DNA from: Selaginella moellendorffii
Taxonomy: Eukaryota > Streptophyta > Lycopodiopsida > Selaginellales > Selaginellaceae
NCBI RefSeq assembly: GCF_000143415.4
Contig: NW_003314261.1
Coordinates: forward strand, 5,988,822 to 6,052,821
DNA length: 64,000 bases
Reading direction: 5' to 3'
Made by a program: the position numbers and the translations under genes
In this document: in pieces, positions 10,704 through 21,579 of the stretch
Layout of the letters: each line of letters begins with the position of its first letter
Position numbering within the stretch: position 1 is the stretch's first letter
Notes under the pieces: generated by a model
The model's database searches: none
What the model saw: only the letters and a program-made list of their open reading frames with translations
What the model was told of the DNA's origin: nothing

Positions 10704-11577
10704 TTGAAGCCGAATGGAGGCGTGACAACCGGACTCGCTGGCGAATGTGCACTGTGTGTGCAGCGGATTGTAGCAGCAAGGCTACTCTGCCACTTACAGT
10801 TGGAGAGTGGCGCTGAAATCTCCCGGGACGCCAAGTGGGCTGCGTGTGGGTGGCGGAGTGGGCGGCGGAGTTGGCGGCGAAGTTACAAACTGGGTGTGTC
10901 TTGAAGTGGACGCCGATGCACACGAGCGCGATGCGAGCGCGAGTGTGATGCAAGCGCGAGTGGACGCCGATGCACACGAGAAACCTGTAGAGAAGTGGGA
11001 GCGCGAGTGGGAGCGCGATGCGAGCGCGAGTGTGCGAGCGCGAGTACGAAGCAAAATGCAAAACCTAACCTCACACGCGCGAAATGTCACGACGGTTGGT
11101 AATCCCGCCACGTCATCATTTCTCGGACTTGGGCGCCACCATTAATTTCTGGATCGGCGCGCGCATGCGTGAAATCCAAAAGAAATCCGCAACGTCATCA
11201 TTCCTCGGACTGCATGCACACGAAATCCAAAAGAAAGATCATGATTGGGATATCATTTAATACCCTCGCTATATTTATACCATGCATGATTGGATATTCC
11301 AAAGCATCTTGTATTTCCAAAAATGCCAGATGTTCAGCTAAATAAATTGTCAGAGGATTTGATGTGACGTTCAAGCATGTGGGCTCATGCAATTTTGATC
11401 CCAAAAAATGCACCAAAAAATGCTCGGCGTCATCTGGCGTTATCTCTTGAATGGCGTGGGGCCGCATGCCATTTTCAGGAGCACATAGGAGTATATTCCT
11501 AGAATATTCTGACACGCGCGAGATTGTTTTGAGTTTCCTGGAGATCCAACCGTTAGATCGCAACTAGATTTTACAGA

Positions 11578-11823
11578 ATGGTATACAATGTCCTTCTTGA
11601 TGACCCTGCAAAGAAGCATCTTGATCGGACACCACATGAGACCACACGAGCATTACAATGTTTCAGGGGCATTTGCCATAGATCCGACCGTTATTTTGCT
11701 CCAAGATTCTACAGTTTGGTGTGCATTGACCTTTCCATCGACACTGCAAAGGGACATCACAATCAGATGCGGGATCACAAGAAACCAACTTCACTAACTC
11801 TGGTTTCACCAAGATCTACGTAA
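11578..11823 (+). CDS. Conserved 81-residue ORF or exon, unit 1 of copy 1
   Basis: The ORF begins MVYNVLLDDPAKKHL and ends LTLVSPRST. The ATG follows TTTTACAG with one base between, the same AG-A-ATG arrangement as the transposase start at 14137. The stop overlaps CTAC/GTAAGG, a good splice donor, so it could be an internal exon. The same length ORF is open in all four repeat units of the two transposons. I do not recognise the protein, and a non-coding explanation remains possible. Confidence 0.3.
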   Translation: MVYNVLLDDPAKKHLDRTPHETTRALQCFRGICHRSDRYFAPRFYSLVCIDLSIDTAKGHHNQMRDHKKPTSLTLVSPRST

Positions 11824-11945
11824 GGAGTTATGAAATGAAAGGACCCTCTTTATTGAAATGTGTTTATGGTCCTAGGGGCATTGTGACATATCCAAGGATT
11901 TTGCATCAAGTTCTGTATTTGCATGTTTATCAAGCTACTGAATTG

Positions 11946-11972
11946 CTAAACCCTAAACCCTAAACCCTAAAC
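11946..11972 (+). repeat. Telomere-type CCCTAAA motifs
   Basis: Three CCCTAAA repeats. Similar short runs occur at about 12815-12841, 46666-46685 and 47518-47537, each at the same place in a central tandem unit. In plants such telo-boxes can act as promoter elements. These runs are too short to be a telomere. Confidence 0.7.
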
Positions 11973-12448
11973 ATGTGGCAAATGTTGCGTGAAGAAAGAT
12001 GCCCTTTCTGGGCAAATGCTGTAAGAGGCAGATGCCGAGCAGATGTATCTCAGGCTAGTGAAGGGGACAAACGAAAGCTAGCAACCAAAGGAATGTAAGC
12101 AACCAAAGGAATGTAAGTAGAGCATGTGTTTGTAAGTTTAAAAATGCCTCAACCACTTAAATTCCCAAGTAAATAAAGCTATTTCTATTTTTGGTACAGG
12201 TAAACTTTATTGCGTGTGGGCTCATGCAATTTTGAACCCAAAAATGCACCAAAAAATGCTCGACTAGCATTATTCTTTGAATGGCGTGTGGCCTTATATT
12301 GCCATAAATGACACAGCATAATTATTCCTTTACACGGCGAATAATCTTGGAGCACATAGGAGTATATTCCTAGAATATTCTGATACGCGCGAGATTGTTT
12401 TGAGTTTCCTGGAGATCCAACCGTTAGATCGCAACTAGATTTTTCAGA

Positions 12449-12694
12449 ATGGTATACAATGTCCTTCTTGATGACCCTGCAAAGAAGCATCTCGATCGGA
12501 CACCACATGAGACCACACGAGCCTTACAATGTTTCAGGGGCATTTGCCATAGATCCGACCGTTATTTTGCTCCAAGATTCTACAGTTTGGTGTGCATTGA
12601 CCTTTCCATCGACACTGCAAAGGGACATCACAATCAGATGCGGGATCACAAGAAACCAACTTCACTAACTCTGGTTTCACCAAGATCTACGTAA
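12449..12694 (+). CDS. Conserved 81-residue ORF or exon, unit 2 of copy 1
   Basis: Almost identical at the protein level to 11578-11823 and preceded by TTTTTCAG instead of TTTTACAG. The near-identity of the two units within copy 1 suggests recent duplication or conversion. Function unknown. Confidence 0.3.
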   Translation: MVYNVLLDDPAKKHLDRTPHETTRALQCFRGICHRSDRYFAPRFYSLVCIDLSIDTAKGHHNQMRDHKKPTSLTLVSPRST

Positions 12695-14136
12695 GGAGTT
12701 ATGAAATGAAAGGACCCTCTTTATTGAAATGTGTTTATGGTCCTAGGGGCATTGTGACATATCCAAGGATTTTGCATCAAGTTCTGTATTTGCATGTTTA
12801 TCAAGCTACTGAATTGCTAAACCCTAAACCCTAACCCTAAACATGTGGCAAATGCTGCGTGAAGAAAGATGCCCTTTCTGGGCAAATGCTGTAAGAGGCA
12901 GATGCCGAGAAGATGTATCTCAGGCTAGCGAAGGGGACAAACGAAAGCTAGCTATAAACATGACGGGATGCAAATAGATTACTAGGCTGGTCCTGCGAAA
13001 ATCAAAAACCATAATTGAAAACATTGAAAATGCAAAAAGAAAGGTTTATAATATTTTTGAATTTTAAGCAACCAAAGGAATGTAAGTAGGGCATGTGTTT
13101 GTAAGTTTAAAAATGCCTCAACCACTTAAATTCCCAAGTAAATAAAGCTGTTTCTATTTTTGGTACAGGTAAACTTTATAGCGTGTGGGCTCATGCAATT
13201 TTGAACCCAAAAATGCACCAAAAGATGCTCGACTAGCATTATTCTTTGAATGGCATGTGGCATTATATTGCCATAAATGGACGTACACACACAGCATAAT
13301 TATTCCTTTACACGGCGAATAATCTTGGCGCGGATCGCTGACATGGCATGGCAAAGTTCGAATCACTGACATGGCACAGCTGGATCGAGGCAAGGACATG
13401 ATGTGACAAAGTTCAACCTCCGACAGCAAAGTCTAGAAGCTACTCAGTTTGAAATTTGTCAGAGGAATCATAAGATCTGGTTTGTCAGAGGATTTGATGT
13501 GACGTTCAAGCGTGTGTTATTTTTGAATTCTCGAACTCATTCCTAGGTCTATCATTTTTGTGCGCCGTGTTCTTGGTTCCGCTGAGCGCAGTGAGCGCTG
13601 CTTGTGTAAGCGGCGTTGTGAGCTGTGGTTTATGCGTCTACAAGCGGTTGCGGCATTGCGAGCGCCATTGCGAGCGGCAGTTTATGCGAGTGGCAGTTTG
13701 TGCAAGCGGCGCTACGAGCAGTTGCGGTGTTGCGAGCGGCGCTACGAGTAGTTGCGGTGTTGCGAGCGGCACTGTCTTTGGTGTGGCTACCGCTTCCTCT
13801 TGATATTCGGCACTTGTGCTTCCTGGTATGTTCACCATGGAATGGTTTAGGACCACATTTAGAAATGGCATGAGGCCACATGCCATCTTGGGCCCTTGCA
13901 ATTTCATGGCTAGCGTATTGTCATGTATGTTTTTACTTGCCTGCAGCTGTGTGTATATCAAGATGGCATGAGGCCTCATGCCAATTTTGTGAATGCGAAA
14001 TTTCATGTGGGTGTCAATAGCATGTTTGAATAATGGCATGTGGCCTCATGCTATTGAGGTTGTTTGGTATGTTATGATTTAGGCCATTCTCCAATCATTT
14101 TTTGTATGGTTTTAACTTCTTTTCTGCACTTTCAGA

Positions 14137-17100
14137 ATGGCCTTCAGGGTTGGGGAAAAGGTTTACATTTTGAATGGTGGGAAGAGAGTTGCAAAAGGGA
14201 CCCTTGTGTCTATGGATCGGAACTTTGTTATACACTGTCAAAGGCTTGGGGAAGGCAATGCTGCTGTATCAGTAGAGACTGTCTTCGATGGGAATGTGGT
14301 CGCTATTGAACGAGGAGAGATGGTCGTCGGGGTAAATGTTGTTGTTGCCTTGAAAAATCTTCAGAAGAAAGCAGATGTTGGGGACAGCGCAAGTGCGACG
14401 CATGTTCCCTCCGTGGATCTTAAGAACCGTGCTAGATGGATTCAGGCAAAGGTGTTTCTAAACAACCCCGAGGGGGAGGTGGTAGTTGAGGGCTTAGCCA
14501 CAGTTGTCGATCCAAGAGATGCGGTTGCTAATCAAGAATTGGGCTGGGATGATATTGGAGTTGCAATTTTAGAGGTTGTTGACACAGAAGAAAACAGTCT
14601 GACTATTGGAAGCATTGTGCGGTGGAAATTGAGGCATTTAGTGTTTGAGAATGTGAAGGATTCACAATCAAACACCACTACAACTGATGACAGAACATCT
14701 CTTCATGGGAAAAGAAAGTACACCTTCCTACAGCGCAGCCAAAGGGATCTGAGCAACGAACCGAAAAGGCAGAAAATGGCGATGGAGGTTCGAATGGTCT
14801 CGACAGTTGCTTGTTGCAAGAGGAGGTGCTGTCAACATGCTGATTGGGATGCTATTGAAGAGGAGAGAGCAAGATACAAGACATTGTCCTGGAAGGCAGC
14901 TCGCAATTTTGTGTATGAGGCATTACGGTCATCTGTTGATGCTTCAGAACATCAGGTGGGGGGCATGGTCTTCCAGAGGGGTTTGGTCTGCATGAAGGCA
15001 TGGAGAATCATTTATGGAGTCCCTCGAACCACATTCTACAGAATCAAAACTGAGTTCGAGGAACAAAGGGTTCAACAGGCAGTCCATGGGAACGACGGTA
15101 CGCACAAAACCAGGGGTCATGTTGTATATGGAGAGGCAATCTTCAAGAGGTTTGTCAAGACATGTAGCGAGCAGCAACCACATAAAACCCGCCTCTTGGA
15201 AGATGGAACACGAGACACCCAACGAGTTCTTCCTTCCATGTATACCAAGGGGGCCATATTGGAAGATGTGAATCGGGAACTCCAGAGTAATGGCTACAGG
15301 AAGCTGAGCCAATCTAGATTTAGTAGATTGTAGAGCAACAGGTTCAGGGATGTGAGTATAGGAAAGTACTCCAGCTTTTCAAAGTGTGACGAGTGCACTG
15401 CTATCAAAATGGCTTTGTCGAAGAATTCTTGCAGCGCTCAAGAGCGAGAGACGTTGGTTAGAAGGTGGCTCGACCACAACATCGAGCAGAGAAGCTGCAG
15501 GACTGCATATTATCATAACAGGATTCTCTCCATGGAGAGACCTGACTCTTACCTCTGCATCATCCACGACAAAATGGATCAGAAAAAGACGTGCTTACCT
15601 CGACTCAATCCTGCCCCCAAGGCAATCTCTTCATCCATGCAGCTGCTTGTGTCTCTGTTTGGCATAATCGCTCATGGGCATGGTGCCCAGAACTATGGGA
15701 ACTTCTTTGTACCTCTATGGGGTGGCGGGGGTGCAAACATGATGATTGCGTCCCTAGCAAAACACTTAAGGTCTCTGCAAAGTGCGCAGACTGAGCTGAA
15801 CGGCCAACCCTTGCATAAGGCCCTTGTCGATCGAACCCCATACAGGGTTCAGCTGGAGGAGGAGCAAAGGCTTGCAGTATCGCGTGGGGCCCCATGCCAT
15901 CTCAGTGAATATGTTGGCCGTCAGATTGTAGGGTTATCACGTGAGGCCTCTTGCCATTCCGACGAGGCTAGTCGCCCGGTGAATGCACAGCCTCATCCAA
16001 ATGAAGCAGAATCTCAAGGAAGTTCTTGCGGCCGATGTGGCCTTCCACCCCATCTTCTGCTCCAAACAGACAATGCTGGCAGTGAGAACAAAAACATGTA
16101 CGTCTTCGCGTACTTGGCGATGCTTGTTGCCAAAGGCATATTTGAAACGGTTACACTTGGCTTTCTCATGGTTGGGCACACTCATGAAGACGTCGATGCC
16201 ATGTTCAGTCACTTGGCAGAGTCCCTCCGGCGATCCAATGTCCTCACCCTCCCACAACTCTACGATGAATTCCAAAATTGCATCAAAGGCACTGTTGAAG
16301 CTGCACTTGTGACAGAGGTTCCAGACTTTAAGGGGTTTGTAAGAGGCTACATCAGGGACGGATCCGAAACGCTGATTGGCCACTCCAAGCCTCTTTAGTT
16401 TCATTTCAGCATGCGTGACGGTGCTCCAGTGATGAGGTACAAGATGAGAGAATGGGACACAGTGTGGCTGCCAGTGGATGGCATTGAACTCTTCAAGAGA
16501 GATCCCATAATTGGGGAACCTATGATTCCTCAGGGTTCCCCACGGCCGATGCACCCGGATGGACTCAAAGACCAGGAAAGTATAGTGGCCGGGATTAGAC
16601 AGCATATTGCCTTCTGGAAGAGGGGGTTGGTGTTTGGTGGAGAATCCTATTTTAAGAGGTGCAAGCCTTTGCTCGAATACTGGGAGAAGATTATATNNNN
16701 NNNNNNNNNNNNNNNNNNNNNNNNNNNNNNNNNNNNNNNNNNNNNNNNNNNNNNNNNNNNNNNNNNNNNNNNNNNNNNNNNNNNNNNNNNNNNNNNTTTT
16801 GGCCAGAACCCAGAGCACCAGATAGTAGCGGAACAATGTCCTCTGGAAATGCAGTGACAGATAACGATGTTGAGGATCATTATTGTGGGCCGAGGAACAA
16901 GAAGCCGGATTCAGCATTCAATCCAATACAGGTCTGCAAAGGAATGGTCGTGCTTGTCAGACCCAGTAATAAAAAACAAATGATATGGGTGGGGCGCTGC
17001 ATCACTGATGCAGAGGAGGACGCGGAAACTAACTCCTTCAATGTAACTGTGGAGTGGTTCAAGCCAAGTTCCGGATATACGAAGGATTGCCTAGAAAAGA

Positions 17101-17331
17101 GATGGGTGCTGAATCCAAGGGATCCCAGCATGAGCATATCAGTGGATAATGTTGTGCATGGTTGGATGCGGAAGCAGAGTGCCACCATCACCTTGCTAGA
17201 CCATGCAAGAGATGCAGCAAGAGCATTCATAACCCAGGTTCAAGGTGAGATTCATTAATATTCCTTTACTAAGTTTCTAATGTATTTTATTTCAAGGTGA
17301 ACAATCCGAATCTGAATCAGAGGAGGCGTGA
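14137..17331 (+). pseudogene. DUF7869-like putative transposase, copy 1 (two nonsense codons, N gap)
   Basis: ATG at 14137 follows acceptor CTTTCAG by one base. The N-terminal 170 residues hold two similar blocks (KVYILNGGKRVAKGTLVS and KVFLNNPEGEVVVEGLAT) that may be DUF8039-like. A helix-rich stretch around VCMKAWRIIYGVPRTTFYRI follows, then FSKCDECTAIKM. Putative RNase-H-fold acidic motifs are IHDKMDQKK (about 478-485), LLLQTDNAGSENKN (about 643-652) and VGHTHEDVDAMF (about 679-690). The C-terminus has a WVGRCI...VEWFKP segment. TAG codons at 15331 and 16396 interrupt it where copy 2 has TGG and CAG. A 52-nt intron (17245-17296) would end the protein QGEQSESESEEA at 17331; without splicing it ends QGEIH at 17258. 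A 114-nt in-frame segment (15877-15990) could be a further intron. Confidence 0.7.
16697..16796. other. Assembly gap, 100 N
   Basis: Exactly 100 N, a placeholder length. Copy 2 (51343-51395) shows that only about 50 bp are likely missing, inside the transposase C-terminal region. Confidence 0.98.
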
Positions 17332-17345
17332 TGGCATGTGGCCCT

Positions 17346-17923
17346 TTGCACTAGTATATCTTAATACCGGTCTGAGAAATAGAATGGCATGTGCCCTCAG
17401 GCCTTTTACTAAATCACCTTTGAAAGAAATGCAAGCCTCTATGTCGTAAAAAAAAGGTACTAGAGAAATTCCTTAATAATATGAATGTTATTTAGTTTCA
17501 TGAAAATACACTAAGGGTCAAATGAGTTAAATGACTTCTCCAGACTAGCAATGCCTCTTGCTACACCTTCACAATTAGATTCGTTAGAAAAAGATAACAT
17601 TGAATAATATCTAAATGTTCTCACCATTAAGTTATATGTCTGGCTAATAGGAATGACGTTCATCTTGGAAAGCTCACCACACGCTCAATGAACAAACAAA
17701 TAGTGTGTGCGCGCATGCCATCGCTCTTCTTTAGCTTCAGATTCGGCTTGTTCACCTTGACAATGAGATTTATTATACAACCAGATGGACTCAGTTTGGA
17801 CACAAAGTCACCGCGCTAGTCACCATGCCCCAGATATGTCTAGCCCCTGGACAAAAAACATATAATTTCACGTCATTTTCAAATACTTGAAAATTTGTAC
17901 CTAGTCCCATTTTACTGAATAAA
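17346..17923. other. 3' non-coding end of copy 1
   Basis: Matches copy 2 at 52880-53460. It holds degenerate palindromes at 17384 and 17701 and no gene. The join at about 17345 marks the roughly 930-bp segment present only in copy 2. Confidence 0.7.
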
Positions 17924-17945
17924 TCCCACTTTAACGAAATAGAGC
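17924..17945 (-). repeat. Right TIR, copy 1
   Basis: TCCCACTTTAACGAAATAGA plus GC, complement of the left TIR with one mismatch. The next bases CTTG are complementary to CAAG before the left TIR, but copy 2 does not share this, so it is probably chance. Confidence 0.85.
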
Positions 17946-19248
17946 TTGATGGTAGATTCTTTTTTTGACGATGATTATGCATCTCTCTTTTGTTGGGATG
18001 AGTAATGATATTTCATGATGGTTAATTGTTCTCTTTGATAGCTTATGGTTTTTCACAGTACCACATGTTTTTTGTGATTTGCTCTGGATTGGTCTTTTAG
18101 ATTTGAGATATTGGTAAGATGTTGCTGACACTTGCTTGAACAACTTTGATTCCATGGAATGCGGGTTAGCCTTCAGAATTATGCCTAGGATCCTTTTGAG
18201 TTCTATCTCGTTCAATATAGACCTGTCATCGCTCTCGTGTTCTTCCTCTTTCCTGGGATCTATTCAAATTGGCTTACTGTAATGATTCGCATGAACAAGT
18301 ATTTGTTTTCTTTGCAAAATTTATTTTGTTCTGTTGATTGTTGCTTGAGTTAGTTCTAATAGATTTGGATGTTATTTTCTTTAACTGATACATTTACGAG
18401 CATTTTGCTTGCTAGTCAATGGTACTTTGTGTTCTTGTAGTTGTTTTTTATAAGTTGTTTGGCATGCTATCTATTATTTTTGGTAGTTAAGCTTATTATT
18501 GAGTTAACTTAATAATATACTTACTATTGAATTTTATTGGATGATTAATCGCATGACTTTAACCTTTAATGATCTTGGTGGTTTTTGTATTCTATAATTC
18601 TTGTTTATCAAATGATAACTTACTTGGAATACTTTTGTGTTTTAATTTAAGATTTATTCATTGATAATTAAGTCTTTAAGCTATCATAGTTTATGACTTT
18701 GATATTATCCATCTTTTGATCTTTGAGTTTGGGTCAGTATACACAAATTGGCTTCAACAATTTGTGTGTATGGTGAAATATCTAGTTATGGGGTAACTAC
18801 TGTAAACTAGTCACATCACCCGCTTCTCTCTTGATGTTCCTTATTTCGTTAAAAGGGTGTAACCATGTAAACAACTTTAACTGCCTATTTACAGTAGTCT
18901 ATCTAAACCTTACCGATAGATTTGGTTTCTTTGCTCAAGAGGTTTAGGGCCTCTAGCTTCTCTCTCTATGCCATTTATGGGTTGGGGATACTTTTATAAG
19001 TTGGGTGACACCCAGAGCAATAAGGGTGGCTAACTCCGTTGGTCATTTCCTTATCAACGATGGCCAAAAGGTGTTTGAGTTGGTAGTGCATCTGCATTAG
19101 ATAAAGAGGTTACCCTAACTCATTTAAGTTGGTGCATTTCTTACATAATGTGATCATCGTGAACTTTTTTTAGAGTTGTTTTCTTGTTGGTGGTCTAAAC
19201 TAGGGTATGTATTGACAAGGACATCAATCTTCCCTAAGGGGGAGAGAG
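17946..19248 (+). mobile_element. 3' internal part of large non-coding LTR element
   Basis: Homologous to 37990-39212 (for example GACGATGATTATGCATCTCTC in both, given here only in part). It ends in a purine tract AAGGGGGAGAGAG before the LTR. No coding potential is visible. Its 5' part is missing on the far side of copy 1. Confidence 0.75.
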
Positions 19249-20060
19249 TGTCATGAATGTGACTATAAGTATCAAAAAATATCTATCGGCTAGTCTTTTT
19301 GAATATTTTTTCCTTACTACCATGATGGTAGAAAATTGATATTGTTGGACCCTTTATTAGTCTCTGCCTAAGCTAGTTGAGAAATTGATCCTCGTATGTG
19401 CATTTGACCAGATGAGCATAATGACGGAATTTTCAAGTGTTATTAGTCAAATATACTTGACTTGGTTAGAGAAACTCATTCGTTAACTTGCACTTGCTAG
19501 TGTTAGGAACCCCCACGATATTGAGATTGATCCCTTAATACTCGTTATATGATAACTTATTGTGTCTACTAAACACCCTTACTATTATGCCCCATATGTT
19601 AGTTCCATTCAATCCCAATTGCTATTTATAAGGGGTTCCAAATATATAATAGGGGTAGTGGGTATAGCCAACCAACCTAAGGCATAATTTAGCTCTTGCT
19701 TGCATACTTGTTTTTGCTTTGCATCTGGCTTGGGTCTAAGCCTAAGTTTCACACCATGTTAGCTAGTGGAGTACCTATATCCTCGCATTAAGCCACTAGT
19801 ATGTTGAAATAGTATCAAATTCTGTTTGGCTCTGTTTTGTATGCTAGTCCTGGCATTGAGATGCTAGATGCTCTAAGAATGTTCTAAATTGCTTCGTGCT
19901 CTTATCCTTTCACTCCTTGGGCTAAACGTTCAGAAGTCACTCTATGCTCTAGTTCCTTCACTCCTTGGTTGCAAGCTTTGGCTCCGTACCTTTATTCAGT
20001 TGTGCAAGGCCCTAAAACTTGAGTTCCCAATTCAAAAATTCACTCCTAAAAGTCGCCACT
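19249..20060 (+). repeat. Right LTR, decayed
   Basis: Starts TGTCATGAATGTGACTATAA after a polypurine tract and follows the LTRs at 33175-33797 and 39213-39608 plus 53483-54209. It is uninterrupted across the point where copy 2 sits in the other LTR. Homology fades near 20030-20060. Confidence 0.7.
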
Positions 20061-21090
20061 ATATTGTTTAGGAATTTGTAGAATATATGGAATCTTGATT
20101 GGATCTTGTGTTTCCTGGAGCCCGAGGGAGTGCAATTGGTCATAGTAGCTAGAGGAGGAGTCCAAGTGTGAGACTGTCCAAACTGGATGAAAAAGTCCTA
20201 TCATGTTGCTCTCCAACATCATAAACTCCAATATGGTATCACTATCGAGACTTCCTATCCAAGATGGAGACTTTGGTCTAGCTAATATCAATTATGACAC
20301 TTTCTGGGATTCTATAGCCTGCATTGAGAATGGTCACTTGTTCACTACTGTAAGTCACAAATTTTTCCTTTCCAATTTGCTAGTTTACATCGTTTATCCA
20401 ACCACCATAGCCTTGGCCTTAATTAAGTTCCCTTGCCGAAGTTCCTGCCTATTATACTAGCTCTTACTTGGTCCTACTTGGTTTTACTCAAGTTGTACTT
20501 TGAGAATCCGCTTCGCAAGGACCAAGTAAGACCTTTACCCAAGGTTATCCAAGGGGAAGAAGAATACAAAGTCGAGGCCATCCTCAATGTGCACAAAAGC
20601 AAGCGACAAGGATGTGAGGTGAGGGGTGAAATTTAGTGGAGGGATTTTTGCAAGGTAAAACTCTATATACTTATGCAAAATTCAATTAAAGTATTTATTT
20701 AAGAAATTGAGCAATGTAATATGTTGGGACCCGAAGGTGCACTAAAGGTAAGTTAATTAGCATAGGTTAACTAGGTCAACCAGACATAGGGAACTAAGCT
20801 TGACTCCTTACAAATTCGATAATATCAAATTTGTAGACGTATTTTATGAAGGTTGTGTTCGAGTCTCAACCCTCAAGTAAAGCAAAGTTGAGCTCCAAGT
20901 CCCAACCCATACTAGGGTGTGGTGAGGTGAGGGGTATAGAGACACCTTTATTTTTTTGTCATGGGCTCTTGGTTGGGGAGGGTAATTTAGGCACATTGTT
21001 AAGTGGGGGGATGCCTCTGGAGATATGGTCAACATGTCGTAGGATTAAAAAGAGACGTTTGATGTGGGCATTAAACTTCTTCTATGGGTG
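20061..21090. other. No gene; contains LTR remnant of the gypsy element
   Basis: 20348-20490 repeats 26086-26225 in direct orientation (CACAAA..TTTTCCTTTCCAA, then CCAACCACCA..GCCTTGGCCTTA), as expected for the two LTRs of the minus-strand gypsy element. Nothing else is recognisable. Confidence 0.5.
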
Positions 21091-21094
21091 ATAG

Positions 21095-21480
21095 AGTTAT
21101 AAGGAACCAACTCCCCGAGGTGTTATAGGCTAAAGGATCCTTGGAATGATAAAGAGTTCATCAGATGAGACCGAGTCCAAGATCGAGTCTGAGACTGACT
21201 CTGAGACTACATTTGAGACCAAGTCCGAGATCAAATATGAGACTAACTCTGAGATTGAGTTTGAGACCGAGTCTGAGACTGAGATTGAGACTGAGTCCAA
21301 AACCAAGTCTAAGATTGAGTACGAGATAGAGTCTGAGGTTGGGTTCGAGATCAAGTCCGAGATCAAGTCTGAGACCAAGTCCGAGGTTGAGTCTGAGATC
21401 GAGTCCGAGATTGGTTGAGACTGGGGTCGGGGGCCTTGGGTGGGAGTGAGCATGGACTTAGGTGGTGCCAGTGTTAGGAT
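21095..21480 (+). repeat. Inverted-repeat arm with hexamer array (left)
   Basis: GGAACCAACTCC...GGCTAAAGGATCC and GATAAAGAGTTCAT, then about 250 bp of GAGTCC/GAGACC-type hexamers, then GACTTAGGTGGTGCC. The reverse complement of the same order lies at about 26660-27050. The array is related to those in the first 4 kb. Confidence 0.75.
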
Positions 21481-21579
21481 GTTAGGATGTTAGGAATTTG
21501 CCAGTGTTAGGGATGTTAGAAATTTGGAGGGGATTGAGAGAAAGTTTAGGAATCTGTAGATGGATGGTTAATGCTCTAT

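Larger units (their letters stand above)
11375..13330 (+). repeat. Tandem units in the central region (2 plus a partial third)
   Basis: Units start at GTGGGCTCATGCAATTTTG near 11378, 12218 and 13184. Each full unit contains a palindrome, an 81-codon ORF, a CCCTAAA run and the TGCCCTTTCTGGGCAAATGC hairpin. The third stops before the ORF. Copy 2 has a corresponding tandem set at about 46300-48060 with different truncations. Confidence 0.8.
10704..14136. promoter_or_regulatory. Central divergent region of copy 1
   Basis: The ParB-HAD gene leaves to the left and the transposase gene to the right, so both promoters must lie here. 10830-11060 and 13560-13790 are GC-rich with GAGCGCGAG / GCGAGCGGC-type repeats in mirrored positions, probably the two 5' UTR or promoter ends. 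Between them are tandem units of about 0.85-0.95 kb, telomere-type motifs and palindromes at 11451, 12281, 13250, 13865, 13963 and 14033. Exact start sites cannot be read from the sequence. Confidence 0.5.
4641..17945. mobile_element. DNA transposon copy 1 with TIRs, 13.3 kb, carrying ParB-HAD gene and DUF7869-like transposase
   Basis: The ends are 22-bp inverted repeats (4641-4662 and 17924-17945, one mismatch). A second copy at 39609-53482 is colinear and highly similar, and the homology stops at the same TIRs. Two genes diverge from a central region of about 3.4 kb: minus-strand ParB-HAD (10703 to 5081) and plus-strand transposase (14137 to 17331). No target-site duplication is visible: the left flank is hexamer-family LTR sequence and the right flank is the inside of a different LTR element. 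Relative to copy 2 it lacks about 930 bp near 17345 and contains a 100-N gap. I cannot assign a superfamily; transposase and TIR do not look like hAT, MULE, CACTA or Helitron. Confidence 0.85.

Noticed and set aside
11946-12841. True telomere or chromosome end
   Set aside because: Only two or three CCCTAAA units, repeated at the same position in each transposon tandem unit.
5025-17721. Palindrome set as a CRISPR-like array
   Set aside because: Spacing is irregular (tens to thousands of bases), there are no unique spacers of constant size, and the context is eukaryotic.
4641-17945. Assignment of the transposon to hAT, MULE, CACTA or Helitron
   Set aside because: TIR sequence, lack of a clear 8- or 9-bp target duplication and the DUF7869-like motifs fit none of these. 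The left-right homology ends at TIRs, which excludes Helitron.
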